Shown here one piece after another: positions 18,616 through 27,173 of a stretch of 64,000 nucleotides of DNA (position 1 is the first letter of the stretch; every line of letters begins with the position of its first letter). A program made the translations under genes and the position numbers. This DNA is from an uncultured Lachnospiraceae bacterium (GTDB lineage Bacteria > Bacillota > Clostridia > Lachnospirales > Lachnospiraceae). The stretch covers positions 62,001 to 126,000 of the forward strand of contig CAMWQW010000007.1 of the NCBI GenBank assembly GCA_947176505.1, given 5' to 3'. The notes beneath the pieces are model-generated. The model saw only the letters and a program-made list of their open reading frames with translations, did not search any database and was not told the origin of the DNA.

Positions 18616-19521
18616 TCAATAATGCACATTCTTCTTACTAACCAACAGATTAATACATGTAATCGTAAGTATGATTACAAATAATATGATTGCCGCCGCA
18701 GACGCATAGGACGGATAACCGCCGCTGTCACCGTACAACATATCGTAAACGTAACCTACGATCGTATTCATTTCTGCCGCATTTAAGTTTGTGCCAAACA
18801 AGGCAACCACATCGCTGTACGCCTTAAATGCGCCGATAAACCCTGTAATGACCAGATAGAAAATCATGGGGGAAATCATCGGCAGCGTAATACGCATGAA
18901 AATCCTGAATTTTGATGTTCCGTCCACCCTTGCCGCATGATAATACTGTTCGTCCACACCCGAAAGCGCGCCGGTTAATATCAATATCTTAAAAGGCATA
19001 ACGACCCATATAGTATAGAAACAAAGCACAAACATCTTCGCCCAGTACGGTCCGTCAATAAAATCCACGCTTGTTCCGCCAAGCCCTGTGATGAGTAGAT
19101 TAATCAATCCTTCCGAATACGCTGTTTTCTTAAACAGAATCATAAAAACCATACCGACGGCAAGCGTATTAGTCACGTATGGAAGAAAATAAATCGTCTG
19201 TAGTAATTCCCGAAGCGGTTTGATTGCATGCAGTCCGATAGAAATGATCAACGCGATTCCCGTGGACAGCGGCACCGTAATCACCACCAGAACAAACGTA
19301 TTCTTCACTGCCTGCAAAAAATACGGATCATGTAACACATATGAATAGTTATAAAATCCAGTGCCAAAATAAGTCTGGGACGCCGAATTATATCCTTCCT
19401 CAAAAGAATAGACAAACACATCTAGCAGAGGATATACCATAAAGACGCCCAGAAAAAGAATTGCCGGCAAAAGATACAGCCAGCCTTTCAGACTGCTATT
19501 GATAAATTTTCTTTTTCTCAT
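18616..19521 (-). CDS. ABC transporter permease, MalF/UgpA type
   Basis: A 301-residue permease with six predicted helices and the EAA-loop YYHAARVDGTSKFRIFMRITLPMISP. The N-terminal WLYLLPAILFLGVFMVYPLLDVFVYSF is the usual first helix of sugar permeases. ATG 19521 overlaps the ATPase stop by 4 bp (ATGA) and has AGAGG 10 nt upstream; an upstream ATG at 19530 would be too close to that site. It lacks the large periplasmic loop of E. coli MalF. Confidence 0.93.
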   Translation of the reverse strand: MRKRKFINSSLKGWLYLLPAILFLGVFMVYPLLDVFVYSFEEGYNSASQTYFGTGFYNYSYVLHDPYFLQAVKNTFVLVVITVPLSTGIALIISIGLHAIKPLRELLQTIYFLPYVTNTLAVGMVFMILFKKTAYSEGLINLLITGLGGTSVDFIDGPYWAKMFVLCFYTIWVVMPFKILILTGALSGVDEQYYHAARVDGTSKFRIFMRITLPMISPMIFYLVITGFIGAFKAYSDVVALFGTNLNAAEMNTIVGYVYDMLYGDSGGYPSYASAAAIILFVIILTITCINLLVSKKNVHY

Positions 19522-20645
19522 AACGAACATACCTCTGCATCTATCCGTTCTTCCGTTTCCCGATCAAAAAGAAATACTTTGTGAGGTATCAGAAAAAATC
19601 TGACGATGCCGCTCTTTGCAACTTTATCTACCCCTATATCTGCCTTAGTCTCCGTACCAATAATGGAGCGTACCACCGGATTTAAACATTCCTTGTTTGT
19701 GGAAACAACACTGATGTCTCTTCCCATCACTTCAACACGGTTTAAATCGCATCTGAAAGGACCTTCCTCGCTCAAGATAAATCCCTCCGGTCTGACACCA
19801 GCAAAAACTTCTGTATCAGGTACGCCGCGAACCAAAAGCACTGCGTCATCTCCGATATAAAGTTTGTTCTCTTTAATTCGTCCATAAAAAGTATTGATCG
19901 GAGGTGTTCCCAAGAACTTTGCAACAAACAGATTGACCGGTGCATCATATACCTCCTGCGGCTTCCCAATCTGATGTACCGCTCCGTCTTTCATCACAAC
20001 AATCATGTCCGATATGCTCATAGCCTCCTCCTGATCGTGCGTGACAAATATCGTAGTAATCTTCGTCTCCCGCTGGATTCTGCGAATTTCTTCTCTCGTC
20101 TGAAGCCGTAATCTGGCATCAAGATTAGAGAGAGGTTCATCCAGCAGAAGCACGTTAGGCATCTTCACCATCGCGCGAGCAATCGCAACGCGCTGCTGTT
20201 GTCCGCCAGACAATTCGCGTGGCTTGCGCTCCATCAGTTCATCAATCTGTACAAGCTTTGCTGCCTCGATCACTTTGTTCTCCATCTCTTCTTTAGACAG
20301 CTTGTCTTTTCCTTTTAGATTTTGCAGCGGAAAGAGAATATTCTGTCTAACAGTCAGATGCGGATACAATGCATAATTCTGAAATACAAGACCGATACCT
20401 CGATTCTCCGGCGGAAGTTCAGTCACATCATCCTCCCCGAAAAAAATTCTGCCTTCAGTAGGTTTTACCAATCCGCTGATCAGATTAAGCGTCGTGCTCT
20501 TGCCGCATCCCGATGGTCCTAACAATCCGATTAGTTTGCCGTCCGGAATTTCAAAATTAAAGTCACGAACTGCAATCACCTCATCGCGCTTCCTCTTGTC
20601 CCGACTCGGAAATTTCTTTGTCAGATTCTGTAAAACAACTTTCAT
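19518..20645 (-). CDS. Sugar ABC transporter ATPase, UgpC/MsmK type
   Basis: A 375-residue ATPase with Walker [10 protein letters not shown] (near residue 43), signature [14 protein letters not shown], Walker [13 protein letters not shown], switch His in FVTHDQEE, and a C-terminal TOBE/MalK-like regulatory domain ([11 protein letters not shown]). Such ATPases energise carbohydrate importers, and some serve several permeases. ATG 20645 overlaps the flavoprotein stop by 4 bp (ATGA), and its own stop overlaps the next permease start, so the whole block is translationally coupled. Confidence 0.95.
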   Translation of the reverse strand: MKVVLQNLTKKFPSRDKRKRDEVIAVRDFNFEIPDGKLIGLLGPSGCGKSTTLNLISGLVKPTEGRIFFGEDDVTELPPENRGIGLVFQNYALYPHLTVRQNILFPLQNLKGKDKLSKEEMENKVIEAAKLVQIDELMERKPRELSGGQQQRVAIARAMVKMPNVLLLDEPLSNLDARLRLQTREEIRRIQRETKITTIFVTHDQEEAMSISDMIVVMKDGAVHQIGKPQEVYDAPVNLFVAKFLGTPPINTFYGRIKENKLYIGDDAVLLVRGVPDTEVFAGVRPEGFILSEEGPFRCDLNRVEVMGRDISVVSTNKECLNPVVRSIIGTETKADIGVDKVAKSGIVRFFLIPHKVFLFDRETEERIDAEVCSL

Positions 20646-21922
20646 GCCGATACCATACCTTTCTCACCTGACGCTGCGGCGCGTCCTGCCACGCTCCCGC
20701 TGCTCCACGCCCACTGCAGATTATATCCTCCGCATATACCGTCTATATCCAATATTTCCCCTGCAAAAAACACTCCCGGAATAAAACGCGATTCCAATTC
20801 ATGTGATACTTCCATGCAGTCTATACCCCCGGCACATACCTGTGCCTGTTCATAAGAATTAATTTCGCCAACCGTCACCGTAAAGGAGCGGAACAACTGC
20901 TCCAATTTCTTCCGTGACGACTCTGGGACCAGATTTGCCTTATCCGTCTCTTTGATTCCTGCCACCTTCAATAGCAGCAATCCTATTTTCTTATTGACTA
21001 TTCCGGTCACAAACCGTTCCATCGTCTGATTACTTTGTCTAATCCATCTGTCCGCCCAGAACCTCTCATATTTCGATTCCCCGGAGCAGACATACACTTC
21101 ATCTTCTGCATTTTGCTCATAATCGGGCATTAAATTAATTTCAACAGCCACGTTCTTCCCGTCACGCAATGCATAGGCTGCGTCTCTGCTCAATTGAAAT
21201 ACCGGTATGCCGGAAATTCCGTAATCCGTCCACTGCAATTCTCCACGTTCAAACCGTACGGGCTGACCGTCTACCCGCAGTGTAAGCTGTGCATCACACC
21301 GTACACCTGCCACACGCTTGAAAAAATCCTCCTTACATCGCAGTGCGGCGAGCGCCGGTACTGTCGGAACAACTCCATGCCCCAGCTTCTTCGCCAGCTT
21401 AAACCCCGACCCGTCAGACCCGGTCTTCGGCGCTGCTTTACCGCCGCACGCGAGTATCACTGCATCATATTTTTCTTTCTTATGTTCTCTTGTCTCAACA
21501 AATAACAACTTCCGTTCTCTCACGATACTGTCCACCTGCTGATTCGTATGTATTATTACTTGCAGGCGTTCCAACTCGTACCTTAGAACATCCAACACAG
21601 TGGACGCCTGCTCACTCGCCGGATAAAGATAGCCGTTCCTATCTTTTATCCTCATTCCGAGACTGCTAAAAAAATCCTTCGTCTCATTTACGCCGAAATC
21701 CCTATAAATAGTATCTATCAGCGCTTTTCCGCTCCCGAAATAATAATCGGAACCCATCATTTCATTGGAAAAATTACATTTACCGTTACCCGTAGACAGC
21801 AGTTTTCTACCGACCCTGTCATTTCTCTCATAGATTGTTACCTGTGCACCCGCTCGCGCCGATTGAATCGCAGCCATCATTCCTGCCGCACCGCCGCCGA
21901 CTACAGCAATTTTTCTACCCAT
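20642..21922 (-). CDS. HI0933/BaiN-family flavoprotein
   Basis: A 426-residue NAD(P)/FAD-dependent oxidoreductase of the HI0933 family (COG2081). The FAD motif VVGGGAAGMMAAIQSARAGAQVTIYER starts near residue 6, followed by GRKLLSTGNGKCNFSN, and the C-terminus has VFFAGEILDIDGICGGYNLQWAWSSG. Some family members were proposed to take part in bile-acid dehydroxylation (BaiN), but many are housekeeping enzymes of unknown substrate. ATG 21922 follows GGGAGGGAAT; upstream in-frame starts are weaker. Its stop overlaps the ABC ATPase start, tying it to the importer operon. Confidence 0.9.
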   Translation of the reverse strand: MGRKIAVVGGGAAGMMAAIQSARAGAQVTIYERNDRVGRKLLSTGNGKCNFSNEMMGSDYYFGSGKALIDTIYRDFGVNETKDFFSSLGMRIKDRNGYLYPASEQASTVLDVLRYELERLQVIIHTNQQVDSIVRERKLLFVETREHKKEKYDAVILACGGKAAPKTGSDGSGFKLAKKLGHGVVPTVPALAALRCKEDFFKRVAGVRCDAQLTLRVDGQPVRFERGELQWTDYGISGIPVFQLSRDAAYALRDGKNVAVEINLMPDYEQNAEDEVYVCSGESKYERFWADRWIRQSNQTMERFVTGIVNKKIGLLLLKVAGIKETDKANLVPESSRKKLEQLFRSFTVTVGEINSYEQAQVCAGGIDCMEVSHELESRFIPGVFFAGEILDIDGICGGYNLQWAWSSGSVAGRAAASGEKGMVSA

Positions 21923-21939
21923 ATTCCCTCCCTGCATCC

Positions 21940-22593
21940 TCAACTCGAATAAGATTCAAGGAAATGATACAATTCTTCCTCTGTCTCTACATATTTTCCC
22001 TGCATGATTTCTGTCTGCAGCTTCTCATTCAGACTCTCTAATAAAATATCCGTATTCATATACAACGTCTGCTTATCTTCCCGATATACTACGATAAAGT
22101 GATCTGCCACCATAAGATAGAAACCTTTGTCCTCCTCCTGCTTATAGTACTTGCAGATTACCACCCTATCCTTAGAAAACGCAGTCAGCTCTATCGTTTC
22201 AAATCCCTGCTCTAACTCCGTTAACGGCGGATTATTGTCATATGATTCCAGCTCCTGAAGCAGCCCTTCTCTATCCAATCCGATATATTTGACCGGTACA
22301 CTTTCTTCCGTCTCGCGTACCGTACCGTTTATCAAATCTACTTCCTCAATCAGATAAGTTGTATCCGCAGTCACTACCGGAATATCTCCCACCGCTGTCT
22401 CTATTACCTGCTCCTGCACATCATCATCGGCAGAATTTCCCTGATGCAGTTGTTTTTCATAATTACGAGTCTCTTTCACCTGATATCTGTTAGGGTAAAA
22501 AAACTGTTCCGCCTTAAGTGCGGTATATCCCCCTATGCCAAGCATAACACCTGACAAAACAAGAAAAAGACTGATACGTCTTATAAGTTTCAT
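21940..22593 (-). CDS. BofC-like C-terminal domain protein, membrane-anchored
   Basis: A 217-residue protein with one N-terminal membrane helix (ISLFLVLSGVMLGIGGYTAL) and the rest outside. The C-terminal 80 residues (DHFIVVYREDKQTLYMNTDILLESL, then QGKYVETEEELYHFLESYSS) fit the BofC C-terminal domain, known from the intercompartment sporulation checkpoint protein of B. subtilis. Related proteins occur widely in Clostridia without a proven role. It begins the ABC operon, 17 bp before the flavoprotein start, an unexpected position for a sporulation-type gene. A palindrome lies 62-77 bp upstream. Confidence 0.75.
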   Translation of the reverse strand: MKLIRRISLFLVLSGVMLGIGGYTALKAEQFFYPNRYQVKETRNYEKQLHQGNSADDDVQEQVIETAVGDIPVVTADTTYLIEEVDLINGTVRETEESVPVKYIGLDREGLLQELESYDNNPPLTELEQGFETIELTAFSKDRVVICKYYKQEEDKGFYLMVADHFIVVYREDKQTLYMNTDILLESLNEKLQTEIMQGKYVETEEELYHFLESYSS

Positions 22594-22654
22594 CCTTTTA
22601 ATAACCCTTCTTACCGGATTTCCTGTAATCAGTATCAGTCATTTCATAAATTTT

Positions 22655-22670
22655 ATGCAAACAATTGCAT
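22655..22670. promoter_or_regulatory. Palindrome upstream of the BofC-like gene
   Basis: ATGCAA-ACAA-TTGCAT, a perfect 6-4-6 inverted repeat. On the minus strand TTGCAT is followed after 18 bp by GATACT, a weak candidate promoter, so the palindrome would cover its -35 box. Operator function is inference. Confidence 0.35.
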
Positions 22671-22704
22671 TAATTTTGTTCTATTTTATAAAAGTTGTAT
22701 CTCA

Positions 22705-24366
22705 TTACAAAACACCTATGTTCTTGCCGAGCATAATAAAGAAAAATCCAAGCGGTATTCTGGATAATTCCACCTCTCCTATCACTTTCAGAATCATCAA
22801 AAACGTTATATAGAAGAACAGTCCAGCCAGTATACCGATCAGTATTGTCAAAGCTCCGCCGACAGGCTCAAGCAAAAGCTTACTCACAATCATAACTACC
22901 ACGCCGGATAAACCTGCCGCCGCAGCCGGGAATACTACACCGCCAAGCCAGTCCTGACGATATTTCAGGTTCCTGCTGACAAAGAAGAAATTTGCCCCGC
23001 CGTATAATGCCAAAAATACAATCAATGCATACACGATACCGTCTGCCCCAAGAAGCGCTTTCTGCACAAAAAGATACGCTAAAAGAATGTGCATAAGCAC
23101 AGATACCGCTGTTGTTAAGAGCAGTTCTCTAAGCATATGTGTCTTATACAAAAGCTGTCCTGAAAAGAAGCAGAATCCGTATAAAATTACAACAACCGCG
23201 CCTTTCTGTATCCACAAAATCTCTGAAGTATTTTCTCCCTTATACAGGCATGTGACTACAGCTTTGGCTAATGCCGCCAGATAAATTGCAATCGGAAAAG
23301 CAGTGATAGAAAATCTGCGAACTGCCTTACCGATTCGCTCACGCATCACACGATATTCTTCCCTTTCATAGGCATTGCTTATTTTACTTGTCATTGTATA
23401 GATACTGAGTACGGCAAACACTGTACATACGCCAACAACAACTGCAAACTTCCCGTAATAGCTTCCCCATAACGCAGTTCGTATTTCTCCCATATCCTTT
23501 TTATTCATGCAGTAATTGAACATACGCTGGTCTATCAGCATAAACACATTGGAGAAAATTGTTATGATCGCTATCGGGAGGCTGTTTACAAGCACCATTC
23601 TCTGTAAAGAATACTGTGTTTCCAGCCTCTTACTGCCATCCATGCCCAGCTTTCCTCGAAGCGTGCCTGAGTAAACCACGTAAATCACCAACAGATGGAT
23701 TAATGTAATCAGCTGGGACAGCATCACACCCAGCATAGCCCCAAGTGCACCGTATGCATAACTGTAGGCTTCATTCTGTTTCAGCGCCGAAACTTTTAAA
23801 CCATAAGTATAAGACATATTTCCACAAAATAATGCGCAGATAATCATACCTATACTCTCTATATACTGCGAATGAGCCGTCAGCATACCCAAACCGAAAC
23901 CATTAAAGTATCCCCTGAACGTCCCGATAAAAGCAGCAAAAACAATTACCGGAGCTACCGCCAAAACTGCCATACGGCTTAGCGGCTCCAAAACAAGAAT
24001 ATCAGCGATAAATGCGGAAAATATTACAATCAGCACAGCAAGCGCTGCACTAATCAGCGAATTTAATAAAAATGCTGCTCGAAAAGCCGCTCTGGCGCTT
24101 CTATACTGTTCACGTTTCACTCTATAGCGAATAATCGACGACATTGCACCTGTCATACTATATGACGTAAAAAGAGTGACTAAAAAAAATATTTCAAAGG
24201 CAGGTGCAAATAATCCCACACCTGCATCTCCAATTACTCGCACCAGCGGAACCCTCATGATAAGCAAGATAGCATAGGACAAAATACCTGCATACTGTAC
24301 CAACGGGTTTCTAATTGTTCTATTATATGATCCACTTTGAGATTTTTCTCTCTTTCGTAACTTCAT
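22705..24366 (-). CDS. MurJ/SpoVB-type oligosaccharide flippase family protein
   Basis: A 553-residue multi-pass membrane protein with about 14 hydrophobic segments, of the MOP (MATE/MurJ/Wzx) superfamily. The N-terminus (NPLVQYAGILSYAILLIMRVPLVRVIGDAGVGLFAPAFEIFFL) and central loop after VFMLIDQRMF resemble SpoVB/stage V sporulation flippases, which move lipid-linked wall precursors. Exact substrate is unknown. The frame opens with TTG 24405 lacking a good ribosome site; ATG 24366 starts a basic N-terminus and is preferred. It lies at the end of the yqfC-to-ybeY run, about 50 bp after ybeY. Confidence 0.82.
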   Translation of the reverse strand: MKLRKREKSQSGSYNRTIRNPLVQYAGILSYAILLIMRVPLVRVIGDAGVGLFAPAFEIFFLVTLFTSYSMTGAMSSIIRYRVKREQYRSARAAFRAAFLLNSLISAALAVLIVIFSAFIADILVLEPLSRMAVLAVAPVIVFAAFIGTFRGYFNGFGLGMLTAHSQYIESIGMIICALFCGNMSYTYGLKVSALKQNEAYSYAYGALGAMLGVMLSQLITLIHLLVIYVVYSGTLRGKLGMDGSKRLETQYSLQRMVLVNSLPIAIITIFSNVFMLIDQRMFNYCMNKKDMGEIRTALWGSYYGKFAVVVGVCTVFAVLSIYTMTSKISNAYEREEYRVMRERIGKAVRRFSITAFPIAIYLAALAKAVVTCLYKGENTSEILWIQKGAVVVILYGFCFFSGQLLYKTHMLRELLLTTAVSVLMHILLAYLFVQKALLGADGIVYALIVFLALYGGANFFFVSRNLKYRQDWLGGVVFPAAAAGLSGVVVMIVSKLLLEPVGGALTILIGILAGLFFYITFLMILKVIGEVELSRIPLGFFFIMLGKNIGVL

Positions 24367-24417
24367 ACTATTACCATATCCTTTATCGCAAGGCTTGTCA
24401 TGCAAACCTGTTTCATC

Positions 24418-24921
24418 TTATTGCCGTCTGGTAATTCCCAGCTTCGTAAGTACAGCTTCCTGCTTCTGCTCCATCACAGCTGCCTCCTGCTCATCCATAT
24501 GGTCATAACCGCACAAGTGGAACATGCTGTGCGCCGTCAAAAAGGCAAACTCTCTAAGCACACTATGCCCATATTCCTGCGCTTGTGACATGATGCGGTC
24601 AGCAGAGAGAATAATGTCTCCTAAAATCAACTCGCCACTGTCAGGATCAAAGCAGTCTGCTTCGTTCATTTCCACTCTGGTAAAATCCCCCGCTTGATCA
24701 AACGGTATATTGGGAAAAGACAATACGTCCGTTTCCCGGTCTATTTCCCGATAAGTCTTATTATACTCACGGATTCCCTCATTATCCGTCAATAAAAGAT
24801 TAACCGTAGTCTCATAAGGGCAGCCTTCCATCTCTACCACTGCATCCATAATCCGGTCAAGAATCTCATGCATATCAAAGGGAAGCTCAACCTCCGTTTC
24901 GTTCTCAACGTAAGAAGTCAT
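24418..24921 (-). CDS. ybeY: Endoribonuclease YbeY (rRNA maturation factor)
   Basis: A 167-residue metalloprotein with the Zn motif HSMFHLCGYDHMDEQE (H-x3-H-x5-H) and the family segment LPFDMHEILDRIMDAVVEMEGCPYETTVNLLLTDNEGIREYNKTYR. It acts in 16S rRNA 3'-end processing and ribosome quality control. ATG 24921 has GAGGAG 10 nt upstream; the frame's TTG at 24942 would include that site. Its 5' end overlaps the PgpH-like gene by 17 bp, matching the conserved phoH-pgpH-ybeY order of Firmicutes. Confidence 0.96.
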   Translation of the reverse strand: MTSYVENETEVELPFDMHEILDRIMDAVVEMEGCPYETTVNLLLTDNEGIREYNKTYREIDRETDVLSFPNIPFDQAGDFTRVEMNEADCFDPDSGELILGDIILSADRIMSQAQEYGHSVLREFAFLTAHSMFHLCGYDHMDEQEAAVMEQKQEAVLTKLGITRRQ

Positions 24922-26104
24922 AATATAATTTCTCCTCAACAAATATCTTCTTCATTTCTCGAATCTGTCCGAGTGATATTTCATTCCCCCATAGCTCGTC
25001 CGTCTCTAACTTCTTCTGGAAAACAGTATCAATAATCTGCGCATAGTCCAGCGTTGCCATAGGATCTTTCTCAAAAAGATACAAAATAGATGAGACAATA
25101 CAATCTGCAAATAATACTACAATAGTCTCTTTTGACACAATTTTCTCCGATTCATCCACATATTCTTTAAGAATTTTCTTGGTATTAGGCGGAAAATGAT
25201 ACTCATTACAAATTGTCGATACATTTTCCCACGTATTCTCCCCTTTAAGCTTACCGATTCTATGATAGTATGCACATGCCTTCGCCGCCGCATCATCCAA
25301 GCCCAGACGTCTGGCTATCCGGTCGCTCAAATATGCCGTATGTATCGCATGGTAATATTCTTCTTTCGACATATCCTTAAGCTGAACCAAAAGCGGAAAC
25401 TCCGGGTCATTGATGTCCATATACTTTTCCCTGTTTCTGTGAATAACCGTACTGCTGAACACCTTAAGGCTGATCAACAATAAAATGCAGCATACCATTA
25501 AATTGACTAGCGGAATCATGAACTGTCCAAACGCCAGCTGCTCCTGTGAAAATAGAATCACATTGGCGGTCAGACACACTGTCAATATCGAAAGAGAGAT
25601 AAAAAGTGGAAGTCCGACGCGGAAATCATCATTTAATGTGCTGAATACAAGTACTCCTACCACTCCGCTGATAAAGTAGAGCCAAAAAACAGAAAAACCG
25701 TCACCACATAAGTTCACTGCCACGAGAAGACCTGTGCTGCCAGCCACTATACCGGTAACACCATTACTGAACGCTCCGAGAAGAACAAATAAAACAAGAA
25801 ACGGCCATCCTGTGACCGGAAGATAAGGCAAGAACACCGATGCAAGCAAACTGCCCAGATACATTACGGCAAACCGGCTGTACTTACCTTCATTTCGATA
25901 AATAAACAGTTCGTTTATCTCGCTCATTGAAAACGCAAATATCACGACTCCCGTACCGGTCAATACCATGACTGTATTGCGAATCAGTTCTTCCGTATTA
26001 TTGCCATACAACAAACTTCCCGCCAGCGCGATACCGCCTGACATCATAAACATTATTCCGAAAACCAATATTCTTTTCCAAAGAGGTGTTTTACTTTTTT
26101 CCAC
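24905..26104 (-). CDS. Short PgpH-like membrane protein with degenerate HD domain
   Basis: A 399-residue protein with about eight hydrophobic helices (residues 10-215) and a C-terminal soluble domain resembling the HD domain of PgpH, the c-di-AMP phosphodiesterase encoded between phoH and ybeY in many Firmicutes. PgpH is over 700 residues; here the large extracellular 7TM-associated domain is missing. The catalytic HD dyad normally in YYHDIGK reads YYHRIGK (Arg codon at 25259-25261, residue 282), and the following metal-binding stretch is altered (GENTWENV). Hydrolysis is therefore doubtful and a sensor or scaffold role is possible. It overlaps phoH by 14 bp and ybeY by 17 bp. Confidence 0.8.
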   Translation of the reverse strand: MEKSKTPLWKRILVFGIMFMMSGGIALAGSLLYGNNTEELIRNTVMVLTGTGVVIFAFSMSEINELFIYRNEGKYSRFAVMYLGSLLASVFLPYLPVTGWPFLVLFVLLGAFSNGVTGIVAGSTGLLVAVNLCGDGFSVFWLYFISGVVGVLVFSTLNDDFRVGLPLFISLSILTVCLTANVILFSQEQLAFGQFMIPLVNLMVCCILLLISLKVFSSTVIHRNREKYMDINDPEFPLLVQLKDMSKEEYYHAIHTAYLSDRIARRLGLDDAAAKACAYYHRIGKLKGENTWENVSTICNEYHFPPNTKKILKEYVDESEKIVSKETIVVLFADCIVSSILYLFEKDPMATLDYAQIIDTVFQKKLETDELWGNEISLGQIREMKKIFVEEKLYYDFLR

Positions 26105-27140
26105 GATTATAATTCCTGTTTCTCTGTTTTATTTCACTACGCTTTTTCTCTTTTGACTCGTAATCATCGTATGCCCTGACAATCTTCTGCACAAGAGGAT
26201 GTCTGACTACATCTTTGCTTGTCAGCATACAAAAGGCTATATCATCAATCTTGGAAAGCACTTTAACCGCTATGTCCAGTCCAGACCTTGCATCCGGTGC
26301 CAAATCTTTCTGCGAATCATCGCCTGTGACCACTACTTTGGAGCCAAATCCAATACGGGTCAAAAACATCTTCATCTGTGCAGGTGTTGTATTCTGGGCT
26401 TCATCCAGAATGATATAGGCATTATCTAAAGTCCGTCCTCTCATATAGGCAAGCGGCGCCACCTCGATTAATCCCTTCTCCATATTCTTATTAAAGCTCT
26501 CCGCTCCCATAATCTGATATAAGGCATCATAGAGCGGACGCAAATACGGATCCACCTTACTTTGCAAGTCACCGGGCAGAAATCCCAGCTTCTCTCCTGC
26601 CTCAATTGCCGGTCTTGTCAAGATAATCCTGCTTACTTCGTTATTTTTAAACGCTGTGATTGCCATCGCCATTGCAAGGTATGTTTTACCAGTTCCTGCA
26701 GGTCCGATTCCGAATACAATCATATTATCTCTGATTGCATCTACATATTTTTTCTGACCGAGTGTCTTAGGTTTGATCGGTTTACCACTTATCGTGTGGC
26801 AGATGCAATCGCCGTCTATCTCCAAAAGCACATCGCCATGATTTTGATCCTCATGTTCTATTTCTATCGCATAATTTACATTTTGTTCTTCCAATGTGTT
26901 ACCCCTCTCCGACAGAGTCAGCAGTTCTTTTACGATATGAGAAGCTTTTCTCACCGCCTCCATTTCACCGCTCACCCGCACGGCTCCGTCCCGGTCCACA
27001 ATCATCACATGTAAATCATCCTCTATTTTTCTGATATAAGAATCACATTTGCCAAATATATTCTGCATGTGCTCAACCGGCACATCGATACTGACTGTAA
27101 ATTCTCCCATGTATTTGTATACTGCCTCTCCATCTTTCAC
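26091..27140 (-). CDS. phoH: PhoH-family ATPase
   Basis: A 349-residue cytoplasmic P-loop protein: Walker A GPAGTGKTYLAMA near residue 140, Walker B YIILDEAQNTTPAQMK, and the RIGFGSKVVVTGDDSQKDL motif of the PhoH/helicase-like family. The N-terminal 110 residues carry a KH-like region (VSIDVPVEHMQNIFG). A role in RNA metabolism with YbeY is suspected for the family. The start is uncertain: GTG 27140 has no good ribosome site; ATG 27110 is an alternative. It follows yqfD by 33 bp and overlaps the PgpH-like gene. Confidence 0.94.
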   Translation of the reverse strand: MKDGEAVYKYMGEFTVSIDVPVEHMQNIFGKCDSYIRKIEDDLHVMIVDRDGAVRVSGEMEAVRKASHIVKELLTLSERGNTLEEQNVNYAIEIEHEDQNHGDVLLEIDGDCICHTISGKPIKPKTLGQKKYVDAIRDNMIVFGIGPAGTGKTYLAMAMAITAFKNNEVSRIILTRPAIEAGEKLGFLPGDLQSKVDPYLRPLYDALYQIMGAESFNKNMEKGLIEVAPLAYMRGRTLDNAYIILDEAQNTTPAQMKMFLTRIGFGSKVVVTGDDSQKDLAPDARSGLDIAVKVLSKIDDIAFCMLTSKDVVRHPLVQKIVRAYDDYESKEKKRSEIKQRNRNYNRGKK

Positions 27141-27173
27141 GATTTATTCTGATTTACAAAAATCGGCTCTATT

